A stretch of 64,000 nt of DNA. Source: Bordetella bronchialis. Lineage in GTDB: Bacteria; Pseudomonadota; Gammaproteobacteria; Burkholderiales; Burkholderiaceae_B. This document shows, piece by piece, positions 34,217 through 43,420 of the stretch. Each line of letters opens with the position of its first letter. Positions within the stretch are counted from its first letter, which is position 1. The DNA is taken from positions 3,844,001 to 3,908,000 of the forward strand of contig NZ_CP016170.1 in assembly GCF_001676705.1 (NCBI RefSeq), written 5' to 3'. The notes beneath the pieces are model-generated. The model saw only the letters and a list, made by a program, of their open reading frames with translations, did no database searches and was not told the origin of the DNA. Both the position numbers and the translations under genes were made by a program.

Positions 34217-35497
34217 TCAGGGCGTCGTGCGTACCGGCACGCGCGTGGCCAGTGCGCAGAGCAGCTCGTAGCCTATGGTGCCGGCGGCCTGCGCGACTTC
34301 GTCCACGGACGGGCCGTCGGCGCCCCACAGCGACACCGGGGCGCCGATGCCGGCTTGCGGCACCGGTGTCAGGTCCACGGCCAGCATGTCCATCGAAACG
34401 CGGCCCAGCAGGCGCGTGCGCGTGCCGGCCACCACGATGGGCGTTCCGGTGCCGGCATGGCGCGGATAGCCGTCGGCATAGCCGCAAGCCACCACGCCGA
34501 TGCGCATGGGCGCCTCGGCCGTGAACAGGCTGCCGTAGCCGACGGTGTCGCCGGGGCGCAGGTCCTGCGTGGCGATGATGGCCGACCGCAGCGACATCGC
34601 CGGCTTCAGGCCGAAGGATGCGGCGTCGGCATCGGCGAAGGGCGACGCGCCGTACAGGCAGATGCCGGGGCGCACCCAGCTTTCGGCACCGCCGCGCGCC
34701 AGCGAGATTTCCGGATAGCGCAGCGTGGCGGCCGAATTGCACAGGCTGACCGGGCCGGGCAGATCGCCCGCTACTTGCTGGAACACCCGCAGCTGGGCCG
34801 CGACGCCCTGGGCGGCGTCCGCATTGGCGAAGTGCGTCATGCGGCCGACACTGCCCAGGATGCCCTGCGCGCGCAATTCGAGCGCGCGGGCGTGGGCGCC
34901 GCGGTAGGCATCCGCAGCGAAGCCCAGCCGGTTCATGCCGCTGTTGAGCTTGACCAGTACGTCCAGGGGCTGCGCCGGCCGCGCGCGCGCCAGCATATCG
35001 AGCTGTTCGCGGCTATGCACGACGGACGTCAGGCGGTAGCGATCGGCCAATTCCAGGTCGGCGGGCTCGAAGCAGCCTTCAAGCAGCAGGATGGGCTTGG
35101 TCCAACCGGATTCCCGGCATTCCAGGGCTTCGGCCAGGTCCAGCATGGCCAGGCCGTCGGCGGCGGCGAATCCCTGCATGCCCTGGACCGTGCCGTGGCC
35201 GTAGCTGTGCGCCTTGATCACCGCCCAGATGGAAGGCGCCACGACGGCGGCTGGGCCGCCGGCGGGCGCTGTGTCGGCGAGCGCGCCCGCTGACGATGTG
35301 ACGGTTGACGATATGCCGGCTGACGATATGCCGGCTGACGATATGCCGGCTGACGATATGCCGGCTGACGAAGCGTCGTCCGACGGCGATGCGGCCCTCG
35401 ACGCGGCCGCCGCGGCCTGGTCGAGGTGGCGCCGGACGACGCCCAGGTTATGGGCAAGTGCGGAGACGGAAATAGTGACGGAAATCGGTCGTGGCAT
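34217..35497 (-). CDS. alr: Alanine racemase with repeat-containing insertion
   Basis: PLP enzyme that interconverts L- and D-alanine for peptidoglycan. 426 residues against about 360-370 usual. PLP lysine is K95 in [12 protein letters not shown]; the usual position is near 35, so an extra stretch of about 60 residues, low in complexity (Ala, Ser, Gly, Ile), sits between the first helix (about 1-28) and this strand. It includes five-residue repeats SSAGI. Later motifs are normal: [48 protein letters not shown] with the catalytic tyrosine, GYADGYPR. Divergent from hpnC. AAG of the start lies before GATGCCACG on the minus strand. Confidence 0.93.
   Translation of the reverse strand: MPRPISVTISVSALAHNLGVVRRHLDQAAAAASRAASPSDDASSAGISSAGISSAGISSAGISSTVTSSAGALADTAPAGGPAAVVAPSIWAVIKAHSYGHGTVQGMQGFAAADGLAMLDLAEALECRESGWTKPILLLEGCFEPADLELADRYRLTSVVHSREQLDMLARARPAQPLDVLVKLNSGMNRLGFAADAYRGAHARALELRAQGILGSVGRMTHFANADAAQGVAAQLRVFQQVAGDLPGPVSLCNSAATLRYPEISLARGGAESWVRPGICLYGASPFADADAASFGLKPAMSLRSAIIATQDLRPGDTVGYGSLFTAEAPMRIGVVACGYADGYPRHAGTGTPIVVAGTRTRLLGRVSMDMLAVDLTPVPQAGIGAPVSLWGADGPSVDEVAQAAGTIGYELLCALATRVPVRTTP
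35292..35366. repeat. 15-bp tandem repeat, in frame inside alr
   Basis: GACGATATGCCGGCT occurs as four perfect consecutive copies (35307-35366) after one degenerate copy (35292-35306: GACGATGTGACGGTT). On the coding strand each perfect copy encodes SSAGI/SAGIS; the array spans about residues 44-64 of the racemase. Copy-number change keeps the frame. Confidence 0.92.
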
Positions 35498-35649
35498 CGC
35501 GGCGGTCCTGAAGCCCGATAAGTCTACCGCAACGGTTTCCGGCAGAGCGCCGCGTGGCGCGCGGCCGCGCCACGACCGCGCAAGCGGCGATCAACGCATC
35601 GTGAACGATAAAATGCGCGATTGCCCGCCCAGGATCCCGCTACGCCGCC

Positions 35650-36480
35650 ATGGCCGTCGACCACTACGAGAACTTCCCCGTCGCCTCGATTCTGCTGCCG
35701 CCCCGGCTGCGCGCGGCGGTGCGCGATATCTACCGTTTCGCGCGCAGCGCCGACGATATCGCGGACGAAGGCGAAGCCGCCGACGCCGAGCGCCTGGCGG
35801 GCCTGGCCGCGTACCGCGCGGAGCTGCACCGCATCGCGCAGGGCAAGCCCGGCGTGCGGGCCGTGGCCGATCCCGCGCTGGCGGCCGTCTTCGACCCGCT
35901 GGCCGCGACCATCGCCCGTCACCAGTTGCCCGTCACACCGTTCTACGACCTGCTGTCGGCCTTCGAACAGGACGTCACGGTCAAGCGCTACGCCGACGAG
36001 GCCGCCCTGCTCGACTACTGCGCCCGTTCGGCCAACCCCGTCGGCCGCCTGATGCTGCATTTGTATGGCGCGGCCAGCGCGGACAACCTGCGGGACGCCG
36101 ACGCCATCTGCACCGGCCTGCAGCTGGTGAACTTCTGGCAGGACGTGCATATCGATTGGCGCAAGGACCGCGTCTATCTGCCGCAAGACGCGCTGCGCCG
36201 GCACGGCGTCACGGATCAGGATATCGGCACCTGCCGCCTGAGCCCGGCCTGGTCGGCGCTGATGGCCGACATGACCGCGCGCACGCGTGCGCTGTTAAAC
36301 TCCGGCGCGCCGCTGGCCCGCCGGCTGCCCGGCCGCATCGGCCTGGAGTTGCGCCTGGTCGTCCAGGGTGGACTGCGTATACTGGAACGCATCGAGCGGG
36401 CACGCTACGACGTGTTCATGAACCGCCCGCAATTGGGTGCACGAGATTGGGGCGTCATGATGTGGCGCGCTTTCAGCTGA
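35650..36480 (+). CDS. hpnC: Squalene synthase HpnC (hydroxysqualene synthase)
   Basis: Second step of the HpnCDE route: converts presqualene diphosphate to hydroxysqualene. 276 residues of the trans-isoprenyl-diphosphate-synthase fold, with a YRFARSADDIADEG aspartate-rich motif (about 30-43) and a second QLVNFWQDVHIDWRKDRVYLP (about 158-178), plus VGRLMLHLYGA between. HpnC-type opening HYENFPVASILLPPRLR. Two bases separate it from hpnD, so the three genes form an operon. The region upstream, shared with the divergent alr, has TAAAAT at 35609-35614 but no clear -35. Confidence 0.94.
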   Translation: MAVDHYENFPVASILLPPRLRAAVRDIYRFARSADDIADEGEAADAERLAGLAAYRAELHRIAQGKPGVRAVADPALAAVFDPLAATIARHQLPVTPFYDLLSAFEQDVTVKRYADEAALLDYCARSANPVGRLMLHLYGAASADNLRDADAICTGLQLVNFWQDVHIDWRKDRVYLPQDALRRHGVTDQDIGTCRLSPAWSALMADMTARTRALLNSGAPLARRLPGRIGLELRLVVQGGLRILERIERARYDVFMNRPQLGARDWGVMMWRAFS

Positions 36481-36481
36481 A

Positions 36482-37345
36482 ATGACTCCCGACGAATACT
36501 GCCAGGACAAGGCCGCCAAGAGCGGCTCCAGCTTCTATTACGCCTTCCTGTTCCTGCCCCCGGAACGGCGGCGCGCCATCACCGCGCTCTACGCCTTCGG
36601 CCGCGAAGTGGACGACGTGGTCGACGAAGTCAGCGACGTGTCGGTGGCCCGCATCAAGCTGGCCTGGTGGCGCACGGAAATCGACCGCCTGTACGGCGGC
36701 GCGCCGGAACACCCCGTCACCCGCGCGCTGGAACCGCATCTGCAGGTCTACGGCATCCCGCGCGACCGCATGCTGGCCGTGGTCGACGGCATGGAAATGG
36801 ACCTGGACCAGACCCGCTACCTGGACTGGCCGGGCCTGCGCAAATACTGCTGGCATGTGGCCGGCGTGATCGGCGAGATGTCCGCGTCGATCTTCGGCTA
36901 CACCGATCCGTCCACGCTGGTCTATGCCGAAAAACTCGGCCTGGCGTTCCAGATGACGAACATCATCCGCGACGTGGGCGACGACGCGCGGCGCGGCCGC
37001 ATCTATCTGCCCATCAACGAACTCCAGCAATTCGACGTCAAGGCGGCGGACATCCTGAACGGCCGGTATTCGCCCGGCTTCAGCGCCTTGATGGCCTTCC
37101 AGGCGCGGCGCGCGCGCGAGCTATACAAGGAAGCGATGTCCGCCCTGCCCGAAGCCGACCGGCGCGCGCAGCGTCCGGGCCTGATGATGGCCGCCATTTA
37201 CCACGCGCTGCTGGACGAAATCGAACGCGACGACTGGCAGGTGCTGCATCAGCGCATTTCCCTGACGCCGCTGCGCAAGCTGTGGCTGGCCTGGCGCACC
37301 TGGGTGGGCGGCGGACGGGGCCTGGTGCGGCGGCTGTCGCGATGA
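36482..37345 (+). CDS. hpnD: Presqualene diphosphate synthase HpnD
   Basis: Condenses two farnesyl diphosphates to presqualene diphosphate. 287 residues: TPDEYCQDKAAKSGSSFYYAF opening, ALYAFGREVDDVVDEV aspartate-rich motif (about 36-51), VAGVIGEMSASIFGY, and QMTNIIRDVGDDARRGRIYLP as the second metal motif (about 157-177). Its stop overlaps hpnE (ATGA). Farnesyl diphosphate comes from IspA (63 kb, same window). Confidence 0.95.
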   Translation: MTPDEYCQDKAAKSGSSFYYAFLFLPPERRRAITALYAFGREVDDVVDEVSDVSVARIKLAWWRTEIDRLYGGAPEHPVTRALEPHLQVYGIPRDRMLAVVDGMEMDLDQTRYLDWPGLRKYCWHVAGVIGEMSASIFGYTDPSTLVYAEKLGLAFQMTNIIRDVGDDARRGRIYLPINELQQFDVKAADILNGRYSPGFSALMAFQARRARELYKEAMSALPEADRRAQRPGLMMAAIYHALLDEIERDDWQVLHQRISLTPLRKLWLAWRTWVGGGRGLVRRLSR

Positions 37346-38718
37346 AGGCCGCGGTGGTCGGCGCGGGATGGGCCGGGCTGGCCGCCGCCACGGTCCTGCG
37401 CCAGGCCGGCTGCGACGTCACCGTCTACGAAAGCGGCCACACCCCGGGCGGGCGCGCGCGGCGCGTGCCCCATCCCCCGCAAGGCGGCTTCGATACGCCG
37501 CTGGACAACGGCCAGCACATCCTGCTGGGCGCCTACACCGATACGCTGGCGCTCATGCGCCGCCTGGGGCGTGACCCCGATGCCCTCTTCCTGCGCCTGC
37601 CGCTATGCCTGGCCAGCCTGGATGGCGACTTCCGGCTCGCCGCGCCGCGCCTGCCCGCGCCCTTGCACGCGGCCGCGGCGCTGCTTGGCGCCCGCGGCCT
37701 GGGCTGGGCCGACCGCCTGGCCTGCCTGCGGCTGATGCGCGGGCTACGCGCCGCGGGCTGGCGGGCCGTCCAGGGCGAAACCGTGGCGGCCCTGCTGCGG
37801 CGGCACGGCCAGCCCGCGCGGGCCGTGCAGCGGCTATGGGAACCTTTGTGCCTGGCGGCGCTGAATACACCGCTGGAACAGGCCTGCGCGCAGTTGTATG
37901 CCAACGTGTTGCGCGACAGCCTGGGCGGACCGCGCCCCGCCACCGATATGCTGCTGCCTCGCACCGACCTGTCCGCGCTGTGGGCCGATGCCGCGGCCGC
38001 GCGGTGCACGATGCGATATGGCCATACCGTACAGGCGGTGGTGCCCGCGCGGGATGGCGTCCAGATCGACGGCGAGCGCCACGATGCGGCGGTGGTCGCG
38101 GTACCGCCCGCCATCGCGGCGCGGCTGCTGGCCCCGGGCCCCGCGCGAGACGTGGTGGCCGGCATGGATCGCCTGCCGCATGCCCCCATCGCCACGCTGA
38201 ACCTGAAGCTGCGCCGGCCGTGGACGCTGCCGCGTCCCATGATGATGCTGACCGAGGACCGCGCGCGCGGCCATGACGGCCAATGGCTGTTCGACAGGAC
38301 AGCCTTGAGCCAGGGACCAGGCCTGGCCGCGGGAACGCTTCCCGGCGCGCGAGGACAGCGCGGCGGCGGACCCGCCGGCGCCGGCGCGGAGATCGCCGTG
38401 GTGGTCAGCGCGGCGACGGCCATCGCCAGCCGGGACCGGGCCCAGGCCACCCAGGACCTGATCCGCCAGATACGCGAACAGGCCGCGCGCGCCGGCCTGC
38501 CCGCCATGCCCGAGGTCGACGGCACGGCCTTGCTGATCGACAAACGGGCGACCTTCCTGGCGGTGCCTGGCATGGCGCGGCCCGCGCAGCGCACCCCCTG
38601 GCGCGGGCTGGCCCTGGCGGGCGACTGGACGGACACGGGCTACCCCGGCGTGCTGGAGGGCGCGGTACGCAGCGGCATGCGCGCCGCGCAGGCCATCCTG
38701 GCCGGATCCACAGGTTGA
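37342..38718 (+). CDS. hpnE: Hydroxysqualene dehydroxylase HpnE
   Basis: FAD enzyme that reduces hydroxysqualene to squalene, completing the route begun by HpnD and HpnC. 458 residues: the FAD motif AAVVGAGWAGLAAATVLRQAG is N-terminal, then YESGHTPGGRARR, and LDNGQHILLGAY near residue 54 as in carotenoid-desaturase-like oxidases. The C-terminal end has LALAGDWTDTGYPGVLEGAVRSG, the second FAD contact. ATG at 37342 overlaps the hpnD stop. A small Gly/Ala/Arg-rich insertion near residue 335 (ARGQRGGG) looks like a linker. Confidence 0.93.
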   Translation: MKAAVVGAGWAGLAAATVLRQAGCDVTVYESGHTPGGRARRVPHPPQGGFDTPLDNGQHILLGAYTDTLALMRRLGRDPDALFLRLPLCLASLDGDFRLAAPRLPAPLHAAAALLGARGLGWADRLACLRLMRGLRAAGWRAVQGETVAALLRRHGQPARAVQRLWEPLCLAALNTPLEQACAQLYANVLRDSLGGPRPATDMLLPRTDLSALWADAAAARCTMRYGHTVQAVVPARDGVQIDGERHDAAVVAVPPAIAARLLAPGPARDVVAGMDRLPHAPIATLNLKLRRPWTLPRPMMMLTEDRARGHDGQWLFDRTALSQGPGLAAGTLPGARGQRGGGPAGAGAEIAVVVSAATAIASRDRAQATQDLIRQIREQAARAGLPAMPEVDGTALLIDKRATFLAVPGMARPAQRTPWRGLALAGDWTDTGYPGVLEGAVRSGMRAAQAILAGSTG

Positions 38719-38726
38719 CGATGGAG

Positions 38727-38755
38727 ATGTCCCGCGTGGCCGGCCGCCGGGACAT
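38727..38755 (+). terminator. Possible hairpin terminator after hpnE
   Basis: ATGTCCCG (38727-38734) and CGGGACAT (38748-38755) make an 8-bp stem around a G-C-rich loop, nine bases after the hpnE stop. No T-run follows, so rho-independent activity is doubtful. Confidence 0.35.
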
Positions 38756-38833
38756 GCGCCCGGCGCCGTGGTTCCCGCGCCAGGGAAAATCGCGTCAAGA
38801 CGGCCCGGCGCGCGCGGGCCGGCCAGGAAGCGA

Positions 38834-39211
38834 TCAGCCCAGGCTGCGCACCGTGTGCAGGCCCGCGGCGGTCAGCAACAAGGAACCCGCCAGGCTGGCC
38901 CCCGCGTAGAGCAAGGCCATGCCGTACGCGCCCTTTTCCACGAAGGCCACGGTTTCCGCGGAAAACGTCGAGAACGTCGTCAGGCCGCCCAGGAAGCCGG
39001 TGATGCAGGCCAGGCGTATCCACGCCGGCCAATCGGGATGCCCGGCGACCAGCGCGACCATCACGCCGATCAGATAGCCGCCGACCAGGTTGGCGGCCAT
39101 GGTGCCCCAGGGCCAGTCGCCCGCATTGAAGAACAGTCCCAGCACCCAGCGCAGCCAGGCGCCCAGCGTGGCGCCCGCGGCGACCGCCACGAAATTGCCT
39201 GAAGTGAACAT
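38834..39211 (-). CDS. crcB: Fluoride efflux channel CrcB/Fluc
   Basis: A 125-residue inner-membrane fluoride channel with four membrane segments. AAGATLGAWLRWVLG (about 10-25), TMAANLVGGYLIG with the conserved asparagine, and GFLGGLTTFSTFSAE (about 75-89) with the Phe-box and Ser/Thr track are all present. Length matches single-domain Fluc dimers. I looked for a fluoride riboswitch in the short upstream region (46 bases to the ABC gene) and did not find one. On the minus strand, convergent with hpnE. Confidence 0.95.
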   Translation of the reverse strand: MFTSGNFVAVAAGATLGAWLRWVLGLFFNAGDWPWGTMAANLVGGYLIGVMVALVAGHPDWPAWIRLACITGFLGGLTTFSTFSAETVAFVEKGAYGMALLYAGASLAGSLLLTAAGLHTVRSLG

Positions 39212-39257
39212 GGCAAACCGCGCCCACGCGCGTCCGCTTCGATTGGAATGCCGGCGA

Positions 39258-40079
39258 TTATCTCAATAAACGCCGGCGCATCAACACGGCCGCGATCCAT
39301 ATCGCCGCGACCGCGCTGACAAACAGCTGTAGGAGCGGCCCCCAGGGATCGGCGGGCACGCGGCCCAGCACCAGCGGCCGCAGGAGGTCCACGGCCGGCG
39401 ACAAGGGCAGCCAGCGCATGACCGCGACCAGCGGCGCCGGCAATTGCGACACCGGAAAGAACACGCCCGATAGAAAGACCATGGGCGTAATGACCAGCGT
39501 GAAGTAATACATGAAGAAGTCATAGCCGCGCGCCAAGGCGCTGACGATCAGCGCCATGGCGGCGTACAGCACGCCCAGCGGCACCAGCAGCAGCGGCACC
39601 CATGCCAGCGTGGCGGCGCGCGAGATATCCAGCGCGATCACCACCAGCAGGATGGCCAGCCCGCTCTTCATGGCCTTGGCCGCCGCCCACAGGATCTCCG
39701 CCCAGACGATGTCGTCCAGGTTGAGCGGTGTATTGAGTATGGCGTCCCAGGTGCGCTGTATCTGCAGGCGCGAGAACGCGCTGTAGGTCGCTTCGAAGGT
39801 CGCGCCGTACAGCACGCCCACGCAGATCGACCCCGCGGACAGGTAGGTCACGTAGGGCACGCCCTCCACGCCCGGCAGCATGCTGCCCAGGCCGTAGCCC
39901 AGCGCCAGCAGGGCCACGACGGGATCGAGCACATCGCCCAGGACGGTCGCCAGCGCCGTCTTGCGCCAGACCAGGAAGTTGCGGCGTATCACCGCGATGC
40001 TGCGCGCCGTCGGCCACGGCCACCGCCACAGCGGCGGCATGCCGCCGGAGCGGGGCGCGTCCTTCGAGGACGTATCCAT
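39258..40079 (-). CDS. ABC-2 type permease (NodJ-like)
   Basis: A 273-residue inner-membrane permease with six predicted helices, of the ABC-2/NodJ type that exports lipids, polysaccharide or drugs. Two patterns are typical: GVLYGATFEATYSAFSRLQIQRTWDAIL (about 88-115) and a long FSGVFFPVSQLP-like loop (FLSGVFFPVSQLPAP near 205). It follows the ATPase gene by three bases, which would be its partner. Substrate unknown. Confidence 0.9.
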   Translation of the reverse strand: MDTSSKDAPRSGGMPPLWRWPWPTARSIAVIRRNFLVWRKTALATVLGDVLDPVVALLALGYGLGSMLPGVEGVPYVTYLSAGSICVGVLYGATFEATYSAFSRLQIQRTWDAILNTPLNLDDIVWAEILWAAAKAMKSGLAILLVVIALDISRAATLAWVPLLLVPLGVLYAAMALIVSALARGYDFFMYYFTLVITPMVFLSGVFFPVSQLPAPLVAVMRWLPLSPAVDLLRPLVLGRVPADPWGPLLQLFVSAVAAIWIAAVLMRRRLLR

Positions 40080-40082
40080 GGC

Positions 40083-41036
40083 TCAGGTCTCCTCGCGCAT
40101 ATCGCGGCCCGTCAGCCGCAGGAACAGGTCTTCCAGATTGGCCGGTCGATGCAGATAGCGCAGGCCGGACGCGTCGCGCAGCGCGTGCACGATGGGCGCC
40201 GCGTCGGCGGTATAGCAAAAGGCCGTTTCGCCGCTGATTTCGATGCGCGCCGGCAAGCCGCCGCCATGTCGCGCCAGCCAGGCATGCAGACCGTCGCCGT
40301 AGACTTCCACCACCTGCGCTTCCACATGCTTGCCGATAAGCGCGCGCGGCGTGCCTTCGGCGATCATGCGGCCATGGTCGATGACGCCCAGGCGATGGCA
40401 CAGGCGCTCGGCCTCGTCCATGAAATGCGTCGTCAGCAGGATGGTCTTGCCGCGCGCCAGCAGCGTCTTCAGGCGTTCCCATATCAGGTGCCGCGCCTGC
40501 GGATCCAGCCCGGTGGTGGGCTCGTCCATCACGATCAGGTCCGGATCGTTGACCAGGGCGCGCGCCAGGGTCAGGCGGCGCTTCATGCCGCCGGACAATT
40601 CTCCGATGCGCGAGTCGGCCTTGGCCGCCAGCGCGGCGAAATCCAGCAGGCCGGGAATACGCTCGCGGATCTGCGCATCGCGCAAGCCGAAATAGCGGCC
40701 GAACACCAAAAGGTTTTCCGCCACGGTGAAGTCCGGATCCAGATTGTCCATCTGCGGCACGACGCCCACGCCCATGCGCGCCTGACGGGCCTGGGCCGGC
40801 ACGGGATGGCCCAGAAGCTCGATGCGGCCGCCATCGAATGGCGTCAGCCCCAGCAGCGTGCGCAAGGTAGTCGTTTTGCCGGCGCCGTTCGGACCCAGCA
40901 GCCCGTAGCACTCGCCGCGCGCGAGGAAAAAGGACAGGTCGTGGACGATGGGCCGGCGGCCATAGCGCTTGTGCAGGCCTTCTATGCGCAAGGCCGGCAT
41001 GGCGGGCGCGGGGAGGGAGGTCGCTGGCGTCGTCAT
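40083..41036 (-). CDS. ABC transporter ATP-binding protein (NodI-like)
   Basis: 317 residues; Walker [17 protein letters not shown] (about 48-63), signature [15 protein letters not shown], Walker [15 protein letters not shown], and a switch histidine in [14 protein letters not shown]-terminal part (about 235-317) is the NodI-type extra domain that ends [19 protein letters not shown]. With the permease behind it this is a two-gene NodIJ-type exporter. It could export lipid-linked sugar or a drug; the family is too broad to say more. Confidence 0.93.
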   Translation of the reverse strand: MTTPATSLPAPAMPALRIEGLHKRYGRRPIVHDLSFFLARGECYGLLGPNGAGKTTTLRTLLGLTPFDGGRIELLGHPVPAQARQARMGVGVVPQMDNLDPDFTVAENLLVFGRYFGLRDAQIRERIPGLLDFAALAAKADSRIGELSGGMKRRLTLARALVNDPDLIVMDEPTTGLDPQARHLIWERLKTLLARGKTILLTTHFMDEAERLCHRLGVIDHGRMIAEGTPRALIGKHVEAQVVEVYGDGLHAWLARHGGGLPARIEISGETAFCYTADAAPIVHALRDASGLRYLHRPANLEDLFLRLTGRDMREET

Positions 41037-41307
41037 CGGTACATTCTAGCGGGGCGGTCGCCGCGGGCGTCCGCGGCCGCGGCGCGGGATGGCAGGCTTC
41101 CGGAGCGTCCGCGACGGAAAGCCGCGAAGGTCCCGTGACAGTCCATATGTCCATTTGCCGGATATGGAGAGGCCCATTTCCACTGCTTGGAAATGGGCGC
41201 CGCCTTCCCTCATTCCCGTCCTCTACACTGCCCGCGACAACAAGCACCGCGCCGTCGCGCGGCCCGCGTTTCACCGGCGTCCCCGGCGCCGGATGTGGAG
41301 AGACACC

Positions 41308-42297
41308 ATGCAGCATTCCCCCACCCGTCGCCGCCTGTTGGCGGCGGCTGCCACCGCCGCGGCCGCGCCCTGGCTGCCCCGCCCGGCCATGGCCGCGACC
41401 GCCTCATTGCCCGACAAGCCGCTGCGGCTGATCGTCCCCTTCGCCCCCGGCGGACCGGTGGACAGCCTGGGACGGCTGCTGGGCAAGATCATGAGCCCGC
41501 AGCTGAAACAGCCCGTGGTCGTGGACAACCGGCCCGGCGGCGGCGGCGTGGTCGCGCTCAATGCCGTCAGCAGCGCGCCCGCCGACGGCGCCACGATGGT
41601 TCTGTCCTCCATCACGCTGGTGACCACGCCGGCCATGATGCAGGTGTCCTACGACGCCGAAAAAGACTTCGAACCGATTACCGTGGCCGCCTTCATTCCG
41701 CACATCCTGGTCGTGCGCGCGGATTTTCCCGCCCGCACGCTGGCCGAGCTGGTGGCGGCGGCCAAGGCCCAGCCCGGCGCCATGAGCTACGGCTCGTCCG
41801 GCAACGGCACGTCCGCGCACCTGGCCGGCGCCCTCTTCGCCGACCGTGCCGGCCTGCAGGTCACGCACGTGCCCTATCGCGGCGCCGCGCCGGCCTTGAC
41901 CGATCTGCTGGCGGGAAGGCTGCAGTTCATGTTCCTGGACACGCCCACCCTGTTGCCCTATCTGCGCGCCGGCAAGCTGCGCGCGCTGGCGGCGGCGCCC
42001 GCCGCGGGCGCCAAGGCGCTGCCCGACGTGCCCACCATCGCGGCGTCGGGATACCCGGGCTTCGATATCCACGCATGGTATGGCGCCTTGATCAAGGCCG
42101 GCACGCCGGAACCCGTGCGCCAGGCGCTCTACGGCGTGCTGCGCGACGCCCTGGCCAGCGACGAGGCGCGGCAGTACCTGGCCTCGGTGGGGATCGACCC
42201 CGGCGGCATGCCGCCCGCGCAATTCGCCAGCCTGATCCATGGCGACCTGGCGCAATGGAAGGACACCATCGGCCGCCTGCACATCTCCATCGGCTAG
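41308..42297 (+). CDS. Bug-type tripartite tricarboxylate transporter substrate-binding protein
   Basis: 329 residues, PF03401. The N-terminus TRRRLLAAAATAAAAPWLPR looks like a twin-arginine signal (RRRLL), cut near MAATAS; most Bug proteins use Sec, so this is worth noting. The body has KPLRLIVPFAPGGPVDSLGR, QPVVVDNRPGGGGVVAL and YGSSGNGTSAHLAGALF. The ATG at 41308 has GGAGAG six bases upstream; an ATG at 41293 is in frame too. Followed 52 bases later by a D-2-hydroxyacid dehydrogenase, suggesting a hydroxy- or keto-acid substrate. The 271 bases before it hold no gene. Confidence 0.92.
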   Translation: MQHSPTRRRLLAAAATAAAAPWLPRPAMAATASLPDKPLRLIVPFAPGGPVDSLGRLLGKIMSPQLKQPVVVDNRPGGGGVVALNAVSSAPADGATMVLSSITLVTTPAMMQVSYDAEKDFEPITVAAFIPHILVVRADFPARTLAELVAAAKAQPGAMSYGSSGNGTSAHLAGALFADRAGLQVTHVPYRGAAPALTDLLAGRLQFMFLDTPTLLPYLRAGKLRALAAAPAAGAKALPDVPTIAASGYPGFDIHAWYGALIKAGTPEPVRQALYGVLRDALASDEARQYLASVGIDPGGMPPAQFASLIHGDLAQWKDTIGRLHISIG

Positions 42298-42349
42298 GCC
42301 AGCCGCCTTCCATCGCCCGGACATCCCCGACTTCACACGAGACACTCCC

Positions 42350-43324
42350 ATGCGTATCGCCATTCCCGACGACTACCAGGACTGCGTGCGCGGCCTGGAC
42401 TGCTATGCCAGGCTCGCCGGCCATGACGTCACCCTGTTCCACGACAACGTGAAGGACGTCGACGTATTGGCCGAACGCTTCCGCGACGCGGAGGCCATCG
42501 TGCTGACCCGCGAGCGCACCCAGGTCGGCGAAGCGCTGCTGCGGCGCCTGCCGCGCTTGCGCCTGATCAGCCAGATCGGCAAGGTGGCGCCGCACATCGA
42601 CGTGGCGGCCTGCACCGCCCACGGCGTGGCGGTGGCCGAGGGCTCGGGCTCCGGCGCGGCCACCGCGGAGCTGACCTGGGCGCTGATGCTGGCCAGCCGC
42701 AGGCATCTGGTGGCCGAGGCCAACCGCCTGCGCGCCGGTCTCTGGCAAGGCACGCTGGGCCAGGAATTGCGCGGCCAGCGGCTGGGCGTCTGGAGCTATG
42801 GCCGCATCGGGCGCCAGGTCGTCAACTATGGGCGCGCCTTCGGCATGAAGGTCTGGGTATGGGGCGGTCCCGATTCGACACGGCAGGCACGCGAGGACGG
42901 CATCGAGGTCGCGCCCAGCCGCGAGGACTTCTTCGCCCACAGCGATGTGCTGACGCTGCATCTGCGCCTGGGCCCCGCCACGCAAGGCGCGATCCGCGCG
43001 GCGGACCTGGCCCGCATGAAACCCAGCGCGCTGATCGTCAACACCAGCCGCGCCGAGCTGATCGAGGCCGGCGCGCTGGAAGCCGCCCTGCGCGCGGGAC
43101 GGCCCGGCTACGCCGCCATCGACACCTTCGAGTCGGAGCCCATCCTGGGCGCCGCGCATCCGCTGCTGCACATGGATAACGCCCTGTGCACGCCGCACCT
43201 GGGTTTCGTCGAAAAGGACAACTACGAAGCCTACTTCGGCACGGCCTTCGACAACATCAATGCATTCTGCGCGGGCACGCCCACCAATCTGGTCAACCCG
43301 GAAGTGCTGCGCATCGAAGACTGA
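42350..43324 (+). CDS. D-2-hydroxyacid dehydrogenase family protein
   Basis: 324 residues, NAD-dependent D-isomer 2-hydroxyacid dehydrogenase family. The Rossmann loop reads LGVWSYGRIGRQVVNYG (about 149-165), where the third glycine of GxGxxG is replaced (Trp-Ser-Tyr-Gly at GxG start). NTSRAELIEAGALEAAL near 230 includes the Arg of the catalytic triad, FESEPI the Glu, and CTPHLGF the His. YxxA-type (VVNYGRAFGMKVWVWGG) follows. Substrate unknown. Paired with the Bug receptor. Confidence 0.9.
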   Translation: MRIAIPDDYQDCVRGLDCYARLAGHDVTLFHDNVKDVDVLAERFRDAEAIVLTRERTQVGEALLRRLPRLRLISQIGKVAPHIDVAACTAHGVAVAEGSGSGAATAELTWALMLASRRHLVAEANRLRAGLWQGTLGQELRGQRLGVWSYGRIGRQVVNYGRAFGMKVWVWGGPDSTRQAREDGIEVAPSREDFFAHSDVLTLHLRLGPATQGAIRAADLARMKPSALIVNTSRAELIEAGALEAALRAGRPGYAAIDTFESEPILGAAHPLLHMDNALCTPHLGFVEKDNYEAYFGTAFDNINAFCAGTPTNLVNPEVLRIED

Positions 43325-43352
43325 CGCGGCTCCGCGGCGGCTACGGTACGCG

Positions 43353-43391
43353 GCAATGAATACGGGGCGCATCGCGCCCCGTATTCATTGC
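43353..43391. terminator. Perfect 18-bp inverted repeat between convergent genes
   Basis: GCAATGAATACGGGGCGC (43353-43370) and its exact reverse complement (43374-43391) flank a three-base ATC spacer. It lies in the 96 bases between the convergent dehydrogenase and thrC stop codons, so a bidirectional terminator is plausible. There is no T-run on either side, and the palindrome could also be a binding site. Confidence 0.5.
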
Positions 43392-43420
43392 AGCGGCCAC
43401 ATGATGGCGCAGCGAGCCTC

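Noticed and set aside
39205..39260. Fluoride riboswitch ahead of crcB
   Set aside because: Only 46 bases are available and the conserved fluoride-aptamer segments are not present.
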